This document shows, piece after piece, positions 10,264 through 22,095 of a stretch of 64,000 nucleotides of DNA; positions within the stretch are counted from its first letter, which is position 1, and each line of letters opens with the position of its first letter. The stretch comes from Corallium rubrum. Lineage: Eukaryota > Cnidaria > Anthozoa > Scleralcyonacea > Coralliidae. Where the stretch lies: assembly GCA_964035015.1 (NCBI GenBank), contig CAXIUP010000029.1, positions 33,501 through 97,500 on the forward strand, in the 5' to 3' direction. A model generated the notes under the pieces. The model made no database searches and had not been told where the DNA came from. It worked only from the letters and a program-made list of their open reading frames with translations. Position numbers and translations under genes: made by a program.

Positions 10264-12707
10264 ATGGGTGAAACAATTAAGAGAGGCGAACTTCAACAAT
10301 ATGAAGAGGACTGCAAATCGCACAATTTCATATTTCGCACAAGTTCATATTTCGCTAAAAGAGCAAATCGTGAAGTGACTAATGAATCAGATGGAGCATC
10401 CTCAACAGCTGGAGCTGTGGCAACCACAACAGTGAACGAAGAAGATAGCACTCACGTCAAGACTACTGAAGACAACGATACAGCGTCAACCTCTCTAATC
10501 CCATCAACATCTGCTGCTGTTACTCCGTTGACTCCTTCAGTATGTGTTGTTCAGCCGCCGCAAGTGGGAGTTCGTCCAGTTGATCTAGACTCCGCAGTGA
10601 GTGATCTTGGATCTTTGGTGGACGGGCCCTCGCAGCCAAACCTTGGGCTTGGGTCCTATCCAAGAGACCAGAAGAATCGTTGTTTTCGAGCAACCTGGTA
10701 TACAAGCTACCCGTGGCTTGAATACAGCATTGCAAAAGACAAAGCATCTTGTTTTGCGTGTAGGAACTTTAGCACATCGACGTCAAAGAGCGACACAGCA
10801 TTCACTAAAGTTGGTTTTTCTACCTGGTCAAAGGCGATGGAAAATAATCGCGGATTTAAAGCCCATGACGCATGCTCTGATCCCCTCCTTTCTATGACTC
10901 GTTGGGAAAGTTACAACATCCAGAAAAAGAATCCAAGGGCTAGTATTAGAAATATGTTAGACCCTGAGAGACCATCTTTAGTGGAAAACAATCGAGAACA
11001 CATGAAGACGCTGTTGGAGTATTATCTGTACTTTTGTTCTGAAGAGATGGCATATAGAGGGCATGATGAAACTGACGAGTCGCTCAATGCAGGAAACTGG
11101 AAAGAATTCATCAATGTCATTACATTGATGAATTCTTTCCAGTTTCCTGCATTGAGCGACTCGTCAGTATTAACCCAACGTACTAACCCAACATTCAAAC
11201 AACTGCATAGGAGGTGATTCAAACATACAAAGTGTACAACTACACATCAAAGCGATCTTCACTTGAGTTGATAAGAGCCATGGCTTCCGAGGTTCGACAT
11301 CTGATAGAGGAACAGATAGACAGAGCGGGGATGTATTCAATGCTCATCGATGAATGCAAAGATAATGCGGGGCATGAAGAGCTGTCGACTTGTTTTAGGT
11401 TTGTAAACGACGAAGGACGAATCGAAGAACGATTTTATGATCTTGCTAGACTTAAAGAGACTGATGACCCAGACCATTGTGAATGAAGGAGTTTTGCCAA
11501 CAATTGAAAAACTGAGCTCGTCCACCACTCTTCTGGCGCTTGGAGCAGATGGCACATCTGTTATGAGCGGATGTTACGAAGGCGTAGCTGCTAAACTGAG
11601 GAGATATTATCCTTGGTTGCTTTATATCCACTGTGCTGTGCACCGTCTGAATTTGATTGTAGCGGCTTATTTTGGTACAGTTAATGAAGCATGTATTGTA
11701 ATAAATGTCTACAAGGCTTTGCACACCATTTTCAACGTCGCCAGCAACAGAGAAATATTCGAAGCTGTTCAAAAGGAGTTTTATCCAAAACAGCCCATAA
11801 TGGCGGCCTCCTCTCTTACAGAAGTCCGATGGGCTTGTAAGTTTGAGGGTGTTAATACAATGGTTAAAAGACTCCGAGCGATTATCGTAAGCCTTCAGAA
11901 GATCAGTGCTTCCAATTCAAACCAAGCCGATTCAGCAGCGGGTCTCTATCACAAGATTCTCTCAGGAAAATTTGTTATCTCCCTTTGCTTTCTTCATCAG
12001 CTTTTGTCAATAATGCATGGATTAAGTAAGGCTATGCAAGAGACCAATGTCAAATGGCTAAACGTAGCCAACGAAATGGTAGCTGTAAGGAAGCTTCTTG
12101 TTGAGATTGAAACCAACGACATCACTGAATCCGCCAAAGAGCTATGTTCGACTGTGAACATTACCTTGGACTATGAGGATCCCGTGCATGTTTCCAGACA
12201 AGATTCCACCAGATCTGCATGCCCTCGTGAATTCTGTGAACGTCTCAAGGCAGCTTCTGTTCCCATGCTCCTCGAAGAGTTGGAACGACGTTTCTCCGGC
12301 GAGAATACCGATATACTGGGAGCTCTGGAGGCTTTAGATGCATCAAAATCGACATACATGGATTACATGACTCTATCCAGTCTCGTTGCCAAATTTGGAG
12401 ATTGTCTCCATCTTGACTCTGCCTTGCTTAAAACCGAGTGTGAACGGGTGAAGATTCTAATTGCGGCCGGAAAGAACATTGACCCTGAGTTGTAGCCCAA
12501 CTTATTGAAGGTGATCGCCATATCGAAGACCTTGCCAGTTGGTACTGTAACCGTGTAAAGAAGCTTCAGTGCTATGAATCGGATATTGAGCTGGGCTCGT
12601 AATAGCTTAGACAGTTCGTTGGCCAATGTCTTTGTGTTGTTATCGATGAACAAAGACCTGTTAAAAAGGATAAACTTCGACAAAGTGCTTCATCGTTGGG
12701 TAAATTA
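10264..12707 (+). pseudogene. ZMYM1-like hAT transposase, decayed
   Basis: Starts at ATG 10264. The first 95 residues are Ser/Thr-rich; then comes a TTF-type zinc-finger-like region with FRATWY, CFACRNF and WSKA motifs (about residues 137-200), and the SLNAGN segment typical of ZMYM1-like proteins. After the palindrome at 11071-11168 the frame changes; 11214-11480 encodes the first catalytic region (LIDECKDNAGHEELS), and from about 11460 another frame gives the GADGTSVMSG...HCAVHRLNL motifs of the hAT core. TAG at 12493 and TAA at about 12556 interrupt the C-terminal hAT dimerisation region, recognisable from RSFSAMNRI to about 12700. hAT transposases cut and paste their element using an RNase H-like DDE core. 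At least two frame changes and two stops make this copy inactive. Confidence 0.8.
11071..11168. repeat. perfect palindrome inside the hAT frame (47-bp arms)
   Basis: 11071-11117 and 11122-11168 are exact reverse complements separated by CATT. The left arm encodes the expected hAT peptide (TDESLNAGNWKEFINV); the right arm is its antisense and adds meaningless codons, after which homology resumes in another frame. A foldback template-switch during replication, or a chimeric read, would produce exactly this. Confidence 0.95.
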
Positions 12708-13374
12708 AAAAGCCCGAATTGCACCCTTTAATTAAAAACTGTATATAGTACTTTAAACTATCATCTTAATGCTGTAGATACTTTCAAGTTTCAACTGTTG
12801 TTATTATTGTGTTAGCTATCGATAGTGCTATGCCTATGGCTACGGCATGTCAATAGTCAAATGAGAAGTTTAAAATTGTTTCTAAAGAAATTACAGCATG
12901 CTGCTTAAATCTATTGTTCATTTGTGCTTAGTATATTTTTCGCTGTAAGAGTTTTATACAATGTGTGAACATTTCTAACCCTTTGCGAAGCAAAATTCAA
13001 ATGACAATGGAAAAATGCGAAGCATCAAGCATGTTGTAACTTGTAAGAAATTTCTTTATCCAAACTTACTTCATAACACTTATTTTGTGGGATTAGAATA
13101 CTTTCGCTTGTTTTTATTAAAACACGCCATTTTGCTGCTGTTATTATTGTAATAAGTAGTGCTTCCGCTTCTTGAAACGAAAACTTTCCTGTGCTTCCAC
13201 TTTTCAAAATGAAAGCTTCAGCTAAAATTATCGCCCCCCCCCCCCCCCCCCCCCATCGCCCCCCTAGTGTCCACCACTGAGTCATAGCGGCTTGCACTTC
13301 CTTTTCTACCAACTCATGTATATGGATATGAAATGTAAAAATTGAAATTTTAGTGTTTTAAAGATGTGTGAAAA
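12708..13374. other. non-coding stretch with a poly-C tract
   Basis: No gene seen. A run of about 20 C lies near 13233-13252, followed by CGCCCCCCTAGTGTCCACCACTG, which resembles a hAT-type end. The antisense glycine-rich open frame here is a by-product of the poly-C tract. Confidence 0.4.
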
Positions 13375-14030
13375 TATGTGACCCTCCATGTGAAAACGTA
13401 CCTTAATGCTTTAGAAAACGGCATGAAAATAGCGTTCGCCTACCGTTCGGTGACCGTTCGAACGCTTTAAGAAGCCGTTCAAACGGTTTGATAAAAAACT
13501 GAAGCCGTTTGAATGGCTAACTGAAACAGTGGCGTAGTCAGGATCAAAATTTTGGGGGAGCAACGGAAAATTTGGGGGTGCAGTTTTAGATGAGAATTAA
13601 GGAGCTGACGCTGGTCAAAAGGACCGAGGGCTTTTGGGAGCGTAATTCTGCGCCAGTTTAACCAATGAAACTTCATGTGACAGTGTATCAGCATCACGAT
13701 TATCATTAGCAACAGAAACAAATTTCAAATTTCAAAGAAGCAAAAGTTCTTACTTGAATTTAGCGTCAGACATTCAGGAGACTCAGACCCCCCTAGGCCC
13801 CCCTGGCTACGCCACTGAACTGAAACCATTCAAAACGCTAACTGAAACTGTTCAAACGGCTATTGAATGTGGCGACTGGCGAGATATCCATAGGGTTAGG
13901 CGTTCCAACGGATAATACAGGTGTTTGAACGGATCAAACGAAGCGTTCAAATGGTTAGTGCTACCAATGGTTTATTAGGTAGCGCAAGCGCGTTTAAATG
14001 GTTTACTACAACCGTTCAAACGGTCCTGTT
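13375..14030 (+). repeat. minisatellite-like element built on CCGTTCAAACGG words, copy 1
   Basis: It begins with GTGACCCTCCATGTGAAAACG and continues with many variants of a palindromic word, CCGTT(C/T)(G/A)AACGG, at spacings of roughly 20-30 bp. A second copy in opposite orientation lies at 29815-30198 with the same terminal sequence (GTGACCCTCCACGCGGAAACG on the minus strand). This copy is interrupted by a MITE at 13527-13817. Confidence 0.7.
13527..13817. mobile_element. hAT-type MITE, 291 bp, with 8-bp target duplication
   Basis: The termini are CAGTGGCGTAGTCAGG and CCTGGCTACGCCACTG, imperfect inverted repeats of the widespread hAT-type CAGTGGCGTAG end. The flanking 8 bases AACTGAAA at 13519-13526 are repeated exactly at 13818-13825, the target-duplication length expected of hAT. 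The interior is non-coding. Confidence 0.9.
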
Positions 14031-14329
14031 GACACAAATCGTAAGAAGTGGTATTTCCTAGGAATGTGCATGCCTTTCACTCAGATCATCGGAATAATCT
14101 CTGAAATCCCTTTCACTTTTATTAAAGAGATGGTTTTAGGGGTTTTCGGCATTATTTACTCGATAAGTCAACTTTTTATTTGACAGGTCATGGAAGATGT
14201 GCTGTCGGAGACTTTAATTTTGTGAAATAAAGTAAACGGCATTATAATAATTATTATTTCCGGACAACAGGTGGTAACAAAGCTTTAAATTTGTTGCTCC
14301 GCACGTGTATTATTAAGACTAGGTCCTAC

Positions 14330-15829
14330 ATGGATGACGATCGAGTAAACACAAGCACATTAGAAGAAAACGTAACTCAGTTTTTGGACGCCGGCTGTGG
14401 ATGCTCTGGCAGTCCAGGTGCAAATACGTGTTCACAGCTATTCTCTAAAGGCACTATACTATTCAACTTGAACAACTGCGTGGAGTTGAGCACCGCCGAA
14501 CTTGACCTCGTGATTTTGGCCAACATACAAACGTCCACACATGGTCACAATGATAAGGTTGGAGAAAAACGAAGTAGGCGTTCCCGGTGCGACTTTACAT
14601 TTAAGTCAACTCCGATATGTAAAGAAATGTTTTTGCACCTCTGCGGATTAAGCAATTCCAGGTTTCGTTCTCTTAAAGAGCATTACGAAATCTGCAGTAT
14701 TTCTCCTAGAGTACACGGAAACAGCAATAAACCACCAAGCAACGCCCTTCCCCTTTCAGTTATACAAGATATAACGGCATTTATTTCTAACTACGAGGAA
14801 GAAAATGCCATACTGCTTCCTGGCAGGATGCCTGGTTATAAAAACGATGACATCAAGTTGACATCTTTTTCAGAAACAAAAGCCAATGTTTGGAGGGCAT
14901 ACAACTCAAGTTGCGAATCCGCGGAAAGGACTGCTGTCGGCTATTCTAAGTTTCTCGACCTGTGGAAAGAACTTTTCCCGAACGTTATTGTGGCCAAGCC
15001 TATGACAGATTTGTGTGCAAAGTGTCAGGCAAATACAACGAAACTTCAGCGCTTCGTGAACCTGCCTGATGAAGAAAAATCGGCTTCCGTCAAATCACAG
15101 TAGGACCATTTAGCCTTAGCTAAGGCTGAACGAGAATGCCACAGAAAGGCTTGTGAAAACGCCGAAGAGAATTTCAACTCTATACGAGAACATTTTAACT
15201 TCACTGAAAATCATAGTCCATGTTCAATGAACAAGACTCTACATTATTCGTTTGATTATGCACAGCAGGTTCGCATACCCAGCAATCCCATGCAACCTGG
15301 TCCAATATATTCTAAAACGCGGAGACAGTGGTATTTTTGGCGTTTTTTGTGAAGTAGTACCCCGTCAAGTAATTTTTTTCATTGACGAAGCCGATGCAGT
15401 CGGAAAAGGTGCAAACCCTACCATTAGTTATGTGCACTATTTCCTTCAATACCATGGTATTGGCGAAACAAATGTCCATTTTCATGCGGACAACTGTTCT
15501 GGGCAAAACAAGAACAACTACTTTTTGTGGTACTTTTTGTGGAGGGTTATAAATAACCTTCACGTGTCCACTATTTATTCCTTTCTTCTCACTGGACATA
15601 CCAAGTTTGGTCCGGATCGTTGCTTTGGAATGTTAAAAAAAAAACACATTCAGAGCTACCTATGGTTCAACTGGTTGGAACCCACGATGGTAGAATCCTC
15701 GTTCCCGTTCATGATTGGGTCAGTTTTCTTGGTCAATATTTCAAAAAACTTGCCCAGATCAAAAAGTACCACCATTTCCGTTTTTCCAAAGAGAAGCCGG
15801 GAATTGTTTATTGCTGCCGAGCGTAGCGA
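14330..15829 (+). pseudogene. DUF7869-type, transposase-like protein, broken
   Basis: ATG at 14330 opens a 258-codon frame with a Cys-rich start (AGCGCSGSPG), an ELSTAELDLVIL segment and a CxxC (DLCAKC) near its end. TAG at 15101-15103 stops it; the same frame continues as a recognisable coiled helical region to about 15325. A frameshift then leads to the core: a hydrophobic strand ending FFIDEAD, then HADNCSGQNKN, then TGHTKFGPD. A second shift in an A-rich run near 15640 leads to the YHHFRFSKEKPG tail, ending at 15826. I recall this architecture from a large family of uncharacterised, multicopy animal proteins (DUF7869). The spaced Asp residues suggest an RNase H-like transposase fold, which is inference. 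Two frameshifts and one stop make it a pseudogene. Confidence 0.6.
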
Positions 15830-15842
15830 GGCAGCTCACTAA

Positions 15843-16909
15843 TCTTGACATGGGTTGCCTGTGTCTCATGTCCAGGCCTCTTTGCCGAGTTATGTATAGT
15901 CAACGAAATCTCGATTTTGAGAGTTTATTTGTTGACCGTTTTATGACGTTTTGTGACGTAGAAGTTTCTTCCTACAACTTAATCACATACGCCAGAAGGA
16001 TTTGTCTGATGAAATTGGATGTTACGCTTGAAGTTGGTCAACACCACGACGGCGATGGATTTTCTGAACTGGCAATGCCATGAGTAAAGCTAGCCAGCCT
16101 GGTGAATGTGGCTTTTTCTTTATAAACTGAACACACTTGTGAGCTGTATCATACAGTTTTACTTTTAGTGAGGTGATATTATCTTGTCGAGGTAAGATAT
16201 CAATAGATTCCTACAACTGACAACAAACTTTGTGTTTTTGGTAGGAGATTTCACGGTTGTTTTCTTCTATCTTTAGGTGTATATATTTGGTGTGGGTTCA
16301 TTGACTCTCACAGGAGCCATTGTGTTCACGCTGATCAACATTCTGATCAGACACTATCTGCATGTGTGTTTCACGCAAATCAAACCAAACGAAGCCATTG
16401 TGCTCGTCAAAAATATAAAGGAAGCCATTGTGCTCGTTGAAAATCAAACTTATCGAAGTCGTTGTGCTCGCTAAAACATACAACGAAGGCATAGTTTGTG
16501 CCTGTTGACTGTTGACAAACGTAAACGTACTTTTACTGAACCAAGCTGCAGTGCAGTGGTTGTGAAGAAAAGAAAACAGTTGTATTAAGGTAAGACACTG
16601 ATTAATTTATATTTAACCAAGTTCAGTAAGTGGGAGTAACAATTGAGCAATATCGTGCCCGAATTGGTGCACACAGTAATGTAAGGGTCAAAGAGTATTC
16701 AACTCGACTCGAAGGTGTCATTTGTGTTATATTGTTGATGTTACTTCAGCTAGTAATAGCAGCTATGGTATTAATAATACTGATATGAATATTTTATCTG
16801 GGTCTATTTTATTTGCCAACAAAGAGGTTGGCAGAACAATATACATGTGAAAGCTTGAATCAAGTGATAGTATCGTTTACTCAAATGTCATGCTGCATTG
16901 TTGTTGAGA
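15843..16909. other. non-coding; short direct repeats
   Basis: An open frame at 15715-16083 extends past the DUF7869 tail without recognisable domains. GAAGCCATTGTGCTCGT occurs at about 16397 and again at about 16431, with diverged copies around 16310 and 16456. This may be the 5' region of the Helitron. Confidence 0.35.
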
Positions 16910-17934
16910 ATGGCAAATGATGTTGAAGAAAATCCTGTACGTGGGGTATATGATGTGGTTGACCCAACTAAAACAATATGCTGATTTTAGCCAAGGTAAT
17001 GCAAAGAAGTTTAGACAAAATGCTGGTAAACAATGTGTAGCCATGTCTTTGACTGCAGTAATACATAGTCAAATAACGAATATCAATGCACGGGATTCAT
17101 CATGCTTGAATGACATATTGTGTGCTGGAAACAGCCTTTATACTTGTATAAGTAATTCTGTTAATAAAACTTTTTTGCTTTTAACTGATGTGCCAGAAAG
17201 GGTAACAGTTTCTGGTAAAATGTGTTATTTACAATTTAGCAACCCAGTTGCTGGGGATTTATTTATGGCAAGTAACAATCCACCATATTATTCTTTGGAA
17301 ATTGGATTCTCAGTTAAATTATCAACATTGCCTGTTGACTATTCATTGCAACACAGTTGCAGTTTTAAAGACTTCTGAAGGGAACTTTAAAATTTTTGAT
17401 TCTCACTCAAGAGATTCATATGGTATACCACATCCATTTGGGAAATGTGTATTGGTTTCTGTTGAAAGTATAAGTAATGTGGTGATTTATTTTCAGAATA
17501 CTGTACCTCGAGCCAATGTAACTAATGTAACTCCTTTTGAAGTTAAGGGGTTAACTGTTCAGTTAACAAATTCTGAGATAATGCAAAAAGGCTCTAATAC
17601 TTTATTGGGCCAAAGTACAAGTACTCATAATGAGAAACAAACTAGAATTCTGGAGAATGCTAGAAAATATCAGAAAAGTAAACAAGCTGTAGAAACTGAA
17701 AATGAAAAACAAACTAGACTGGAAAATGCTAAAAAATATCAGAAAAGAAAACGAGCAGAGGAGACTACTATTGAAAAGCAAGCTCAACTTGCAAATGCTA
17801 AACCGAACAAGAAGTGTTCAGATGAATGTCAAACTAGAAAACGTACTAGACTTGAACAAAACAGTACCAATAATAATATTAATCAGCAGGATTATTTTAA
17901 GGAATTTGATATTAAGAAAAATGGAAATTCATGA
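16910..17934 (+). pseudogene. Helitron N-terminal protease-like region and repeats
   Basis: ATG at 16910 starts MANDVEENPVRG; a frameshift near 16978 leads to a frame with GKQCVAMSL, a probable catalytic Cys context. A further shift near 17340 gives FKIFDSHSRDSYG, the His part of a papain/OTU-like Cys-His pair as seen in Helitron-type polyproteins. From about residue 130 of that frame a charged 25-residue unit (KQTR-LENAKKYQKRKRAEE) is repeated about three times and ends in basic clusters, probably helical and nuclear-targeting. Protease activity is inferred from the motif only. Confidence 0.6.
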
Positions 17935-17939
17935 ATATT

Positions 17940-18510
17940 TCTTGAATATTTCATCTGTCAATGTGCAGTTTGTCAAGAGGCATGGCCATTGAAATCTAAA
18001 CCACAGTCACCCAATAATTATGTATGCTCACGATGTTCTAGAGATACAAAATCTCCTAAAAAGTTCTCATTTGAAAATTCAATGATTCCTTCACCAGTAC
18101 CACTTGAGTTACAAGGTTTGACTCAAGTTGAGGAAATGTTGATTGCTCGTGCTCTCCCTATTACGAGAGTTTATATTAAGCCAGGTGGACAGAGGTTACT
18201 CAGGGCATTGTATTAACTTGCCACAAAATGTAAAAGAACTGGCAACATCATTGCCGAGATATCCAAAATAATTGTCTGTGATTATTGTCAAAGTCAAAGG
18301 TAGAGGTAACACATTTAAAGATGTGACTGTGACAAGACAAAAAGTACACAATGCATTATTGTGGCTGATACATAATAATCCTCATTATGTTGAGTTAAAC
18401 ATTAATGTAGATGCATTAAACTCTTTACCTGAAAATGGTGTTCCAGCAGATCTCATGACTGTTGAGACTGAAGATGAAATAGTCTCAGATGATAGTGTTA
18501 TGCCTGATTG
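17940..18510 (+). pseudogene. DUF6570-like zinc region of the Helitron
   Basis: A Cys-rich segment ([10 protein letters not shown], then VCSRCSRD) is followed by [20 protein letters not shown], the signature I associate with DUF6570 in Helitron polyproteins. A short indel near 18197 breaks the following GGQ...GHCINLPQ stretch. The frame resumes near 18272 ([17 protein letters not shown]) and ends in an acidic run at 18511. The region precedes the Rep domain and probably binds nucleic acid. Confidence 0.6.
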
Positions 18511-18565
18511 AGCCCCAACTACTGATAACCCTTGTGAGGACACAGTTTATAACGACTCAACTGAG

Positions 18566-20327
18566 ATGAGTAGTTTTTTACCTGTTGGTGAACAGCAAGA
18601 ACAAGAAATAGAAGCGGTTAGAAATCAGCTTTCTGCAAATCAACCAATGGCATGGCCTACTGTTGAAAATGAGCCATTAAATGAATATCAGGTGTCACAT
18701 CTGGCCACTATGGCTTTTCCAACATTTCCTGATGGGAAAGTCTGTTGAGAGATGTGCCTCTTCAAGAAAGAATTAAGCATCTTTTGAAATTTGCTGACAT
18801 TATTGATTGCAAATGGGTGTATCGTTTTGCTAACCACCCCAGATTTTCATACTGGGCTTTCAACATGATTCAGAGAAAGCGCATTTTGCAACAAAGTGGA
18901 ATTTTTCTCAAACAAAATCCAGGTGAAGCTCCTCTCACTATTGATGAGCTGTGTGAAATGGCTGCAAGCGACAACTCAGCTGTGTTCATGTCTAAAGTGT
19001 CACGGTATGTTGGCAATATAGCTGGTACAAATGCTTACTGGAATAAAGTGAGAGAAGAACTAAAAGCTATTATAACTAATGTTGGAGGACCAACATTGTT
19101 CTTTACTTTTTCCTCTGCAGAAGTGCATTGGCCATTGGCCTGAGTTACATGCTCTGTTTGGAGCAAATGATAACCACACCAACAGTGAAATGAGGCGACA
19201 AAATGTCATTAATAATCCTCATATGGTGGATTGGTTTTTCACACAAAGACTAGAAAGCTTTGTTATGCACTGGCTTCATAATACACTTGGTGCAAAGTGG
19301 CACTGGTTCAGATATGAATACCAAGGTAGAGGTAGTATTCATTGTCATAGTACTGCTAAAGTAAATAATGACCCAGGATTGTGTCAACTTACTCAGACTG
19401 CTCTGAAAGGGTTCTTAGCTCAGAAATTTAAGAATGAGAATGATTGTCCTGGTACAACAGAACTAGACCAGGATATTGAAGCTGGTAAAAAAGCTGCTGA
19501 CACAGCATGTCAGTATGTTGATTGGTCATTGTCAACTGTAAACCCAAATCCACCAGATGAGGACATGTGGATAAGACCCCAAGTCCATCCATGTCAGAAA
19601 CGTCATAATGATATTCCTGAGTTTAAAGTACAATCTGATTATTACATTTGATCACTGTCCTCAGACAAAATTAGAATTTGAAGGAATTCACAGTAAATGT
19701 GATAATGTGCAATATAGAGCAAAGATTGTAACTAAGAGAAATGATTCTAGGTTAAACAACCACCAACAACTCCAGCTGCAAGGTTGGAGAGCTAACTGTG
19801 ACATTCAAGTTGTTATTGATCACTATGCTTGTGTTGAATATGTAACTAAATATGCTGCTAAAGGTGAACCAAGGTCACCTATGCTGAAACAGGCATTTAA
19901 TTCTATTGTCCAGAATGTTGACAATAATAGTGACTCTCACAGGGCTATCAAAAAGGTAGTAATGAAAACTCTTGGTGAAAGAGATTATGCAGCTCAAGAG
20001 ACAATGCATCATTTGTTGTCACTAAAACTTCATAGTTCATCATTTAGAGTGTTTCCAGTGAGTTTCAATGGTTCACGTAGAGTATGGCAAAATGAATCTG
20101 ATGGTGATTTTCGCACTGATAATTCACTTCTTGATGTGTATGCTAACCGTCAACAATATGACAGTTCACAAGAGGTTATGAATATGAACTTTGTTCAGTT
20201 TGCTACAACATACAAAGCTGTTAAGAATGAGTTAACAAAACTATCAGAAAATGTTGTTTCAAGAATATTTCCAACTTATTCTTCTAATCCTAAAGGACCA
20301 AATTTTGGTCTTTATTGTAAATATTAG
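18566..20327 (+). pseudogene. Helitron HUH Rep endonuclease
   Basis: Helitron_like_N features run across three frames: [14 protein letters not shown] (about 18825), [12 protein letters not shown] then ELHALFGAN (about 19096-19165), the HUH metal-binding motif in RGSIHCHS (about 19330) and, after another shift near 19640, the two-tyrosine motif EYVTKYAAKG (about 19835). Rep nicks and joins DNA strands in Helitron rolling-circle-type transposition. The metal ligands and both Tyr are intact; the frame is not. Confidence 0.8.
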
Positions 20328-20662
20328 CTTCTGAGGTATAAACCATGGAAAACAACCCAAAATAATGCATGGGGTGACCAAGAACCAACTGATGAAATTT
20401 TAACTACTCATTGGCAAGAATTCTTGCAAACACCTTATGGACAAACCAATGTCCCAGACTGGTTTGACGAACTACAAACTGTTATTCAGAGTCAACTAGA
20501 ACCTGAAGATGAACCTTGTGAAGAGCAAGGCAATACCCGTGAGGAATGGATGATCTTATCCGAGAACTTCACACTCCATTTGACAACTCTGAACAAACAT
20601 CAGAGTCAACACATGACTAGCATCAAGACAGTGCTCAGTATTCTGAACAACAAATTCATGAA

Positions 20663-22095
20663 ATGCCAACATGGATCAAAAATAAAAAAGATGATTATAT
20701 CATAAATGAGCAGTATGAAGTTGTAGATATAAACAGTTTCAGTGAAATGCAACGACTTGCTTATAATATTGTCAAGTCACATTTTGACGATACATGTATT
20801 TTATCAGAAAAAGAACCATTATGCCTTCTTATTATTGCTGTTGCTGGTACTGGTAAGAGTTACCTTATCAATGCTGTTCGTAACCTTTTACGAGGTAAAT
20901 GTAGTTACTGCAACAACCGGAAAAGCTGCTTATAGTGTAAGAGGTTATCACTGTGCACTCGTTGTTGAAATTGCCTATTGGTTCACGAGGTAGAAAAATC
21001 TAACAGGCCAAAGTCTGTGTAGACTACAAGAAAGCTTAAATAGAGTTGATTACATTCTTATTGATGAATATTCTGTGCTTGGTCAAGTTGCTTTTGGCTG
21101 GATAGACAAGCGTTGCAAACAAGCAACAGCATTCCATAACAAAGTTCTTGGAGGAAAATCTCTGATTTTAATTGGTGACCCAGGCCAGTTACCACCTGTA
21201 GCAGATAACCATCAAGTGCTGATGGTGAACAAGGCTATCAAACTTACAGAATGTTTGATAAAGTTGTTAAGCTCACTGTGAATCAGCGGGTACAAGGTAT
21301 GAGTTCTGAACAAGTCAACTTCAGAGATTCGTTGTTGCGACTTCGTAAAGCTGAGTCAACAATTGATGACAGGAAATTACTTTTAACTCGTCAACCATCA
21401 AATATCCCAAATTTGTCTGAATTTGAATACTCTACCAGACTTTTTTACAGCAATGAACAAGTTGCAAATTACAATCATGGACAACTGACTAAACTTGAAC
21501 ATCCAGTTGCTCATATGAACGCTCGACATTCATCTGCGATTGCCAAAAAAACTCTTCAGAAGACATGTCTGGATTAGAACATGTGGTGTTTTTAGCAAAG
21601 GGTGCTAGAGTCATGCTAACCATGAATTTATGGTCAAGTGTTGGTCTCTGCAATGGGGCTACTGGGACAATCATTGATTTTACCTTTGAAAACAACCATC
21701 AACCACCAGCCTTACCTGTTGCTGTAATTGTTCAGTTTGAGAACTATAGAGGTCCTTCATTCGATGATACCCGACCATCGTGTGTCCCAATATGTCCAAT
21801 CACTGTTTCATCACAGACAGAGAATGGTTTCCAAGAGAGGCAAGAACTACCTCTTAGACTTGCTTGGGCTCTAACAATACACAAGAGCCGAGGACTCACT
21901 CTACCAAAGGCTTGGATAGATATTGGTAAATCTGAGAGAACTACTGGAGTCTCTTACGTTGCAATAAGCAGAGTAAAAACACTGTCGTCTTGTGTTATTG
22001 AACCAATGACTTATGAAAGATTGACAAGCTTGAAGTCATCAGCAAATTTACAGTTCCGGCTTGAAGAAGAAAACAGGCTCGATCATTTGGCATAG
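20663..22095 (+). pseudogene. Helitron PIF1-like helicase
   Basis: Walker A (AGTGKSYL) is at about 20850; after a frameshift comes VVTATTGKAAY, then the Walker B region (LIDEYSVLGQ, about 21060), GDPGQLPPVA (about 21175), and in the final frame the C-terminal PIF1 motifs LAWALTIHKSRGLTL (about 21860) and VAISRV (about 21960). SF1 helicase motifs are in the expected order. Four or more frame breaks make it non-functional. It directly follows the Rep region, as in RepHel proteins. Confidence 0.85.

Larger units (their letters stand above)
16910..22095 (+). mobile_element. Helitron, decayed, coding region
   Basis: On one strand in order: a cysteine-protease-like region, a repeat-rich linker, a DUF6570-like zinc region, the Helitron N-terminal domain, a HUH Rep endonuclease with the two-tyrosine motif, and a PIF1-family helicase. 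This matches a RepHel polyprotein broken by about ten frameshifts and stops. I could not identify the terminal TC and CTRR ends or the 3' hairpin. The N-terminal protease-like part is more usual in Helentron/Helitron2-like lineages, but the subgroup is not settled. Confidence 0.85.
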
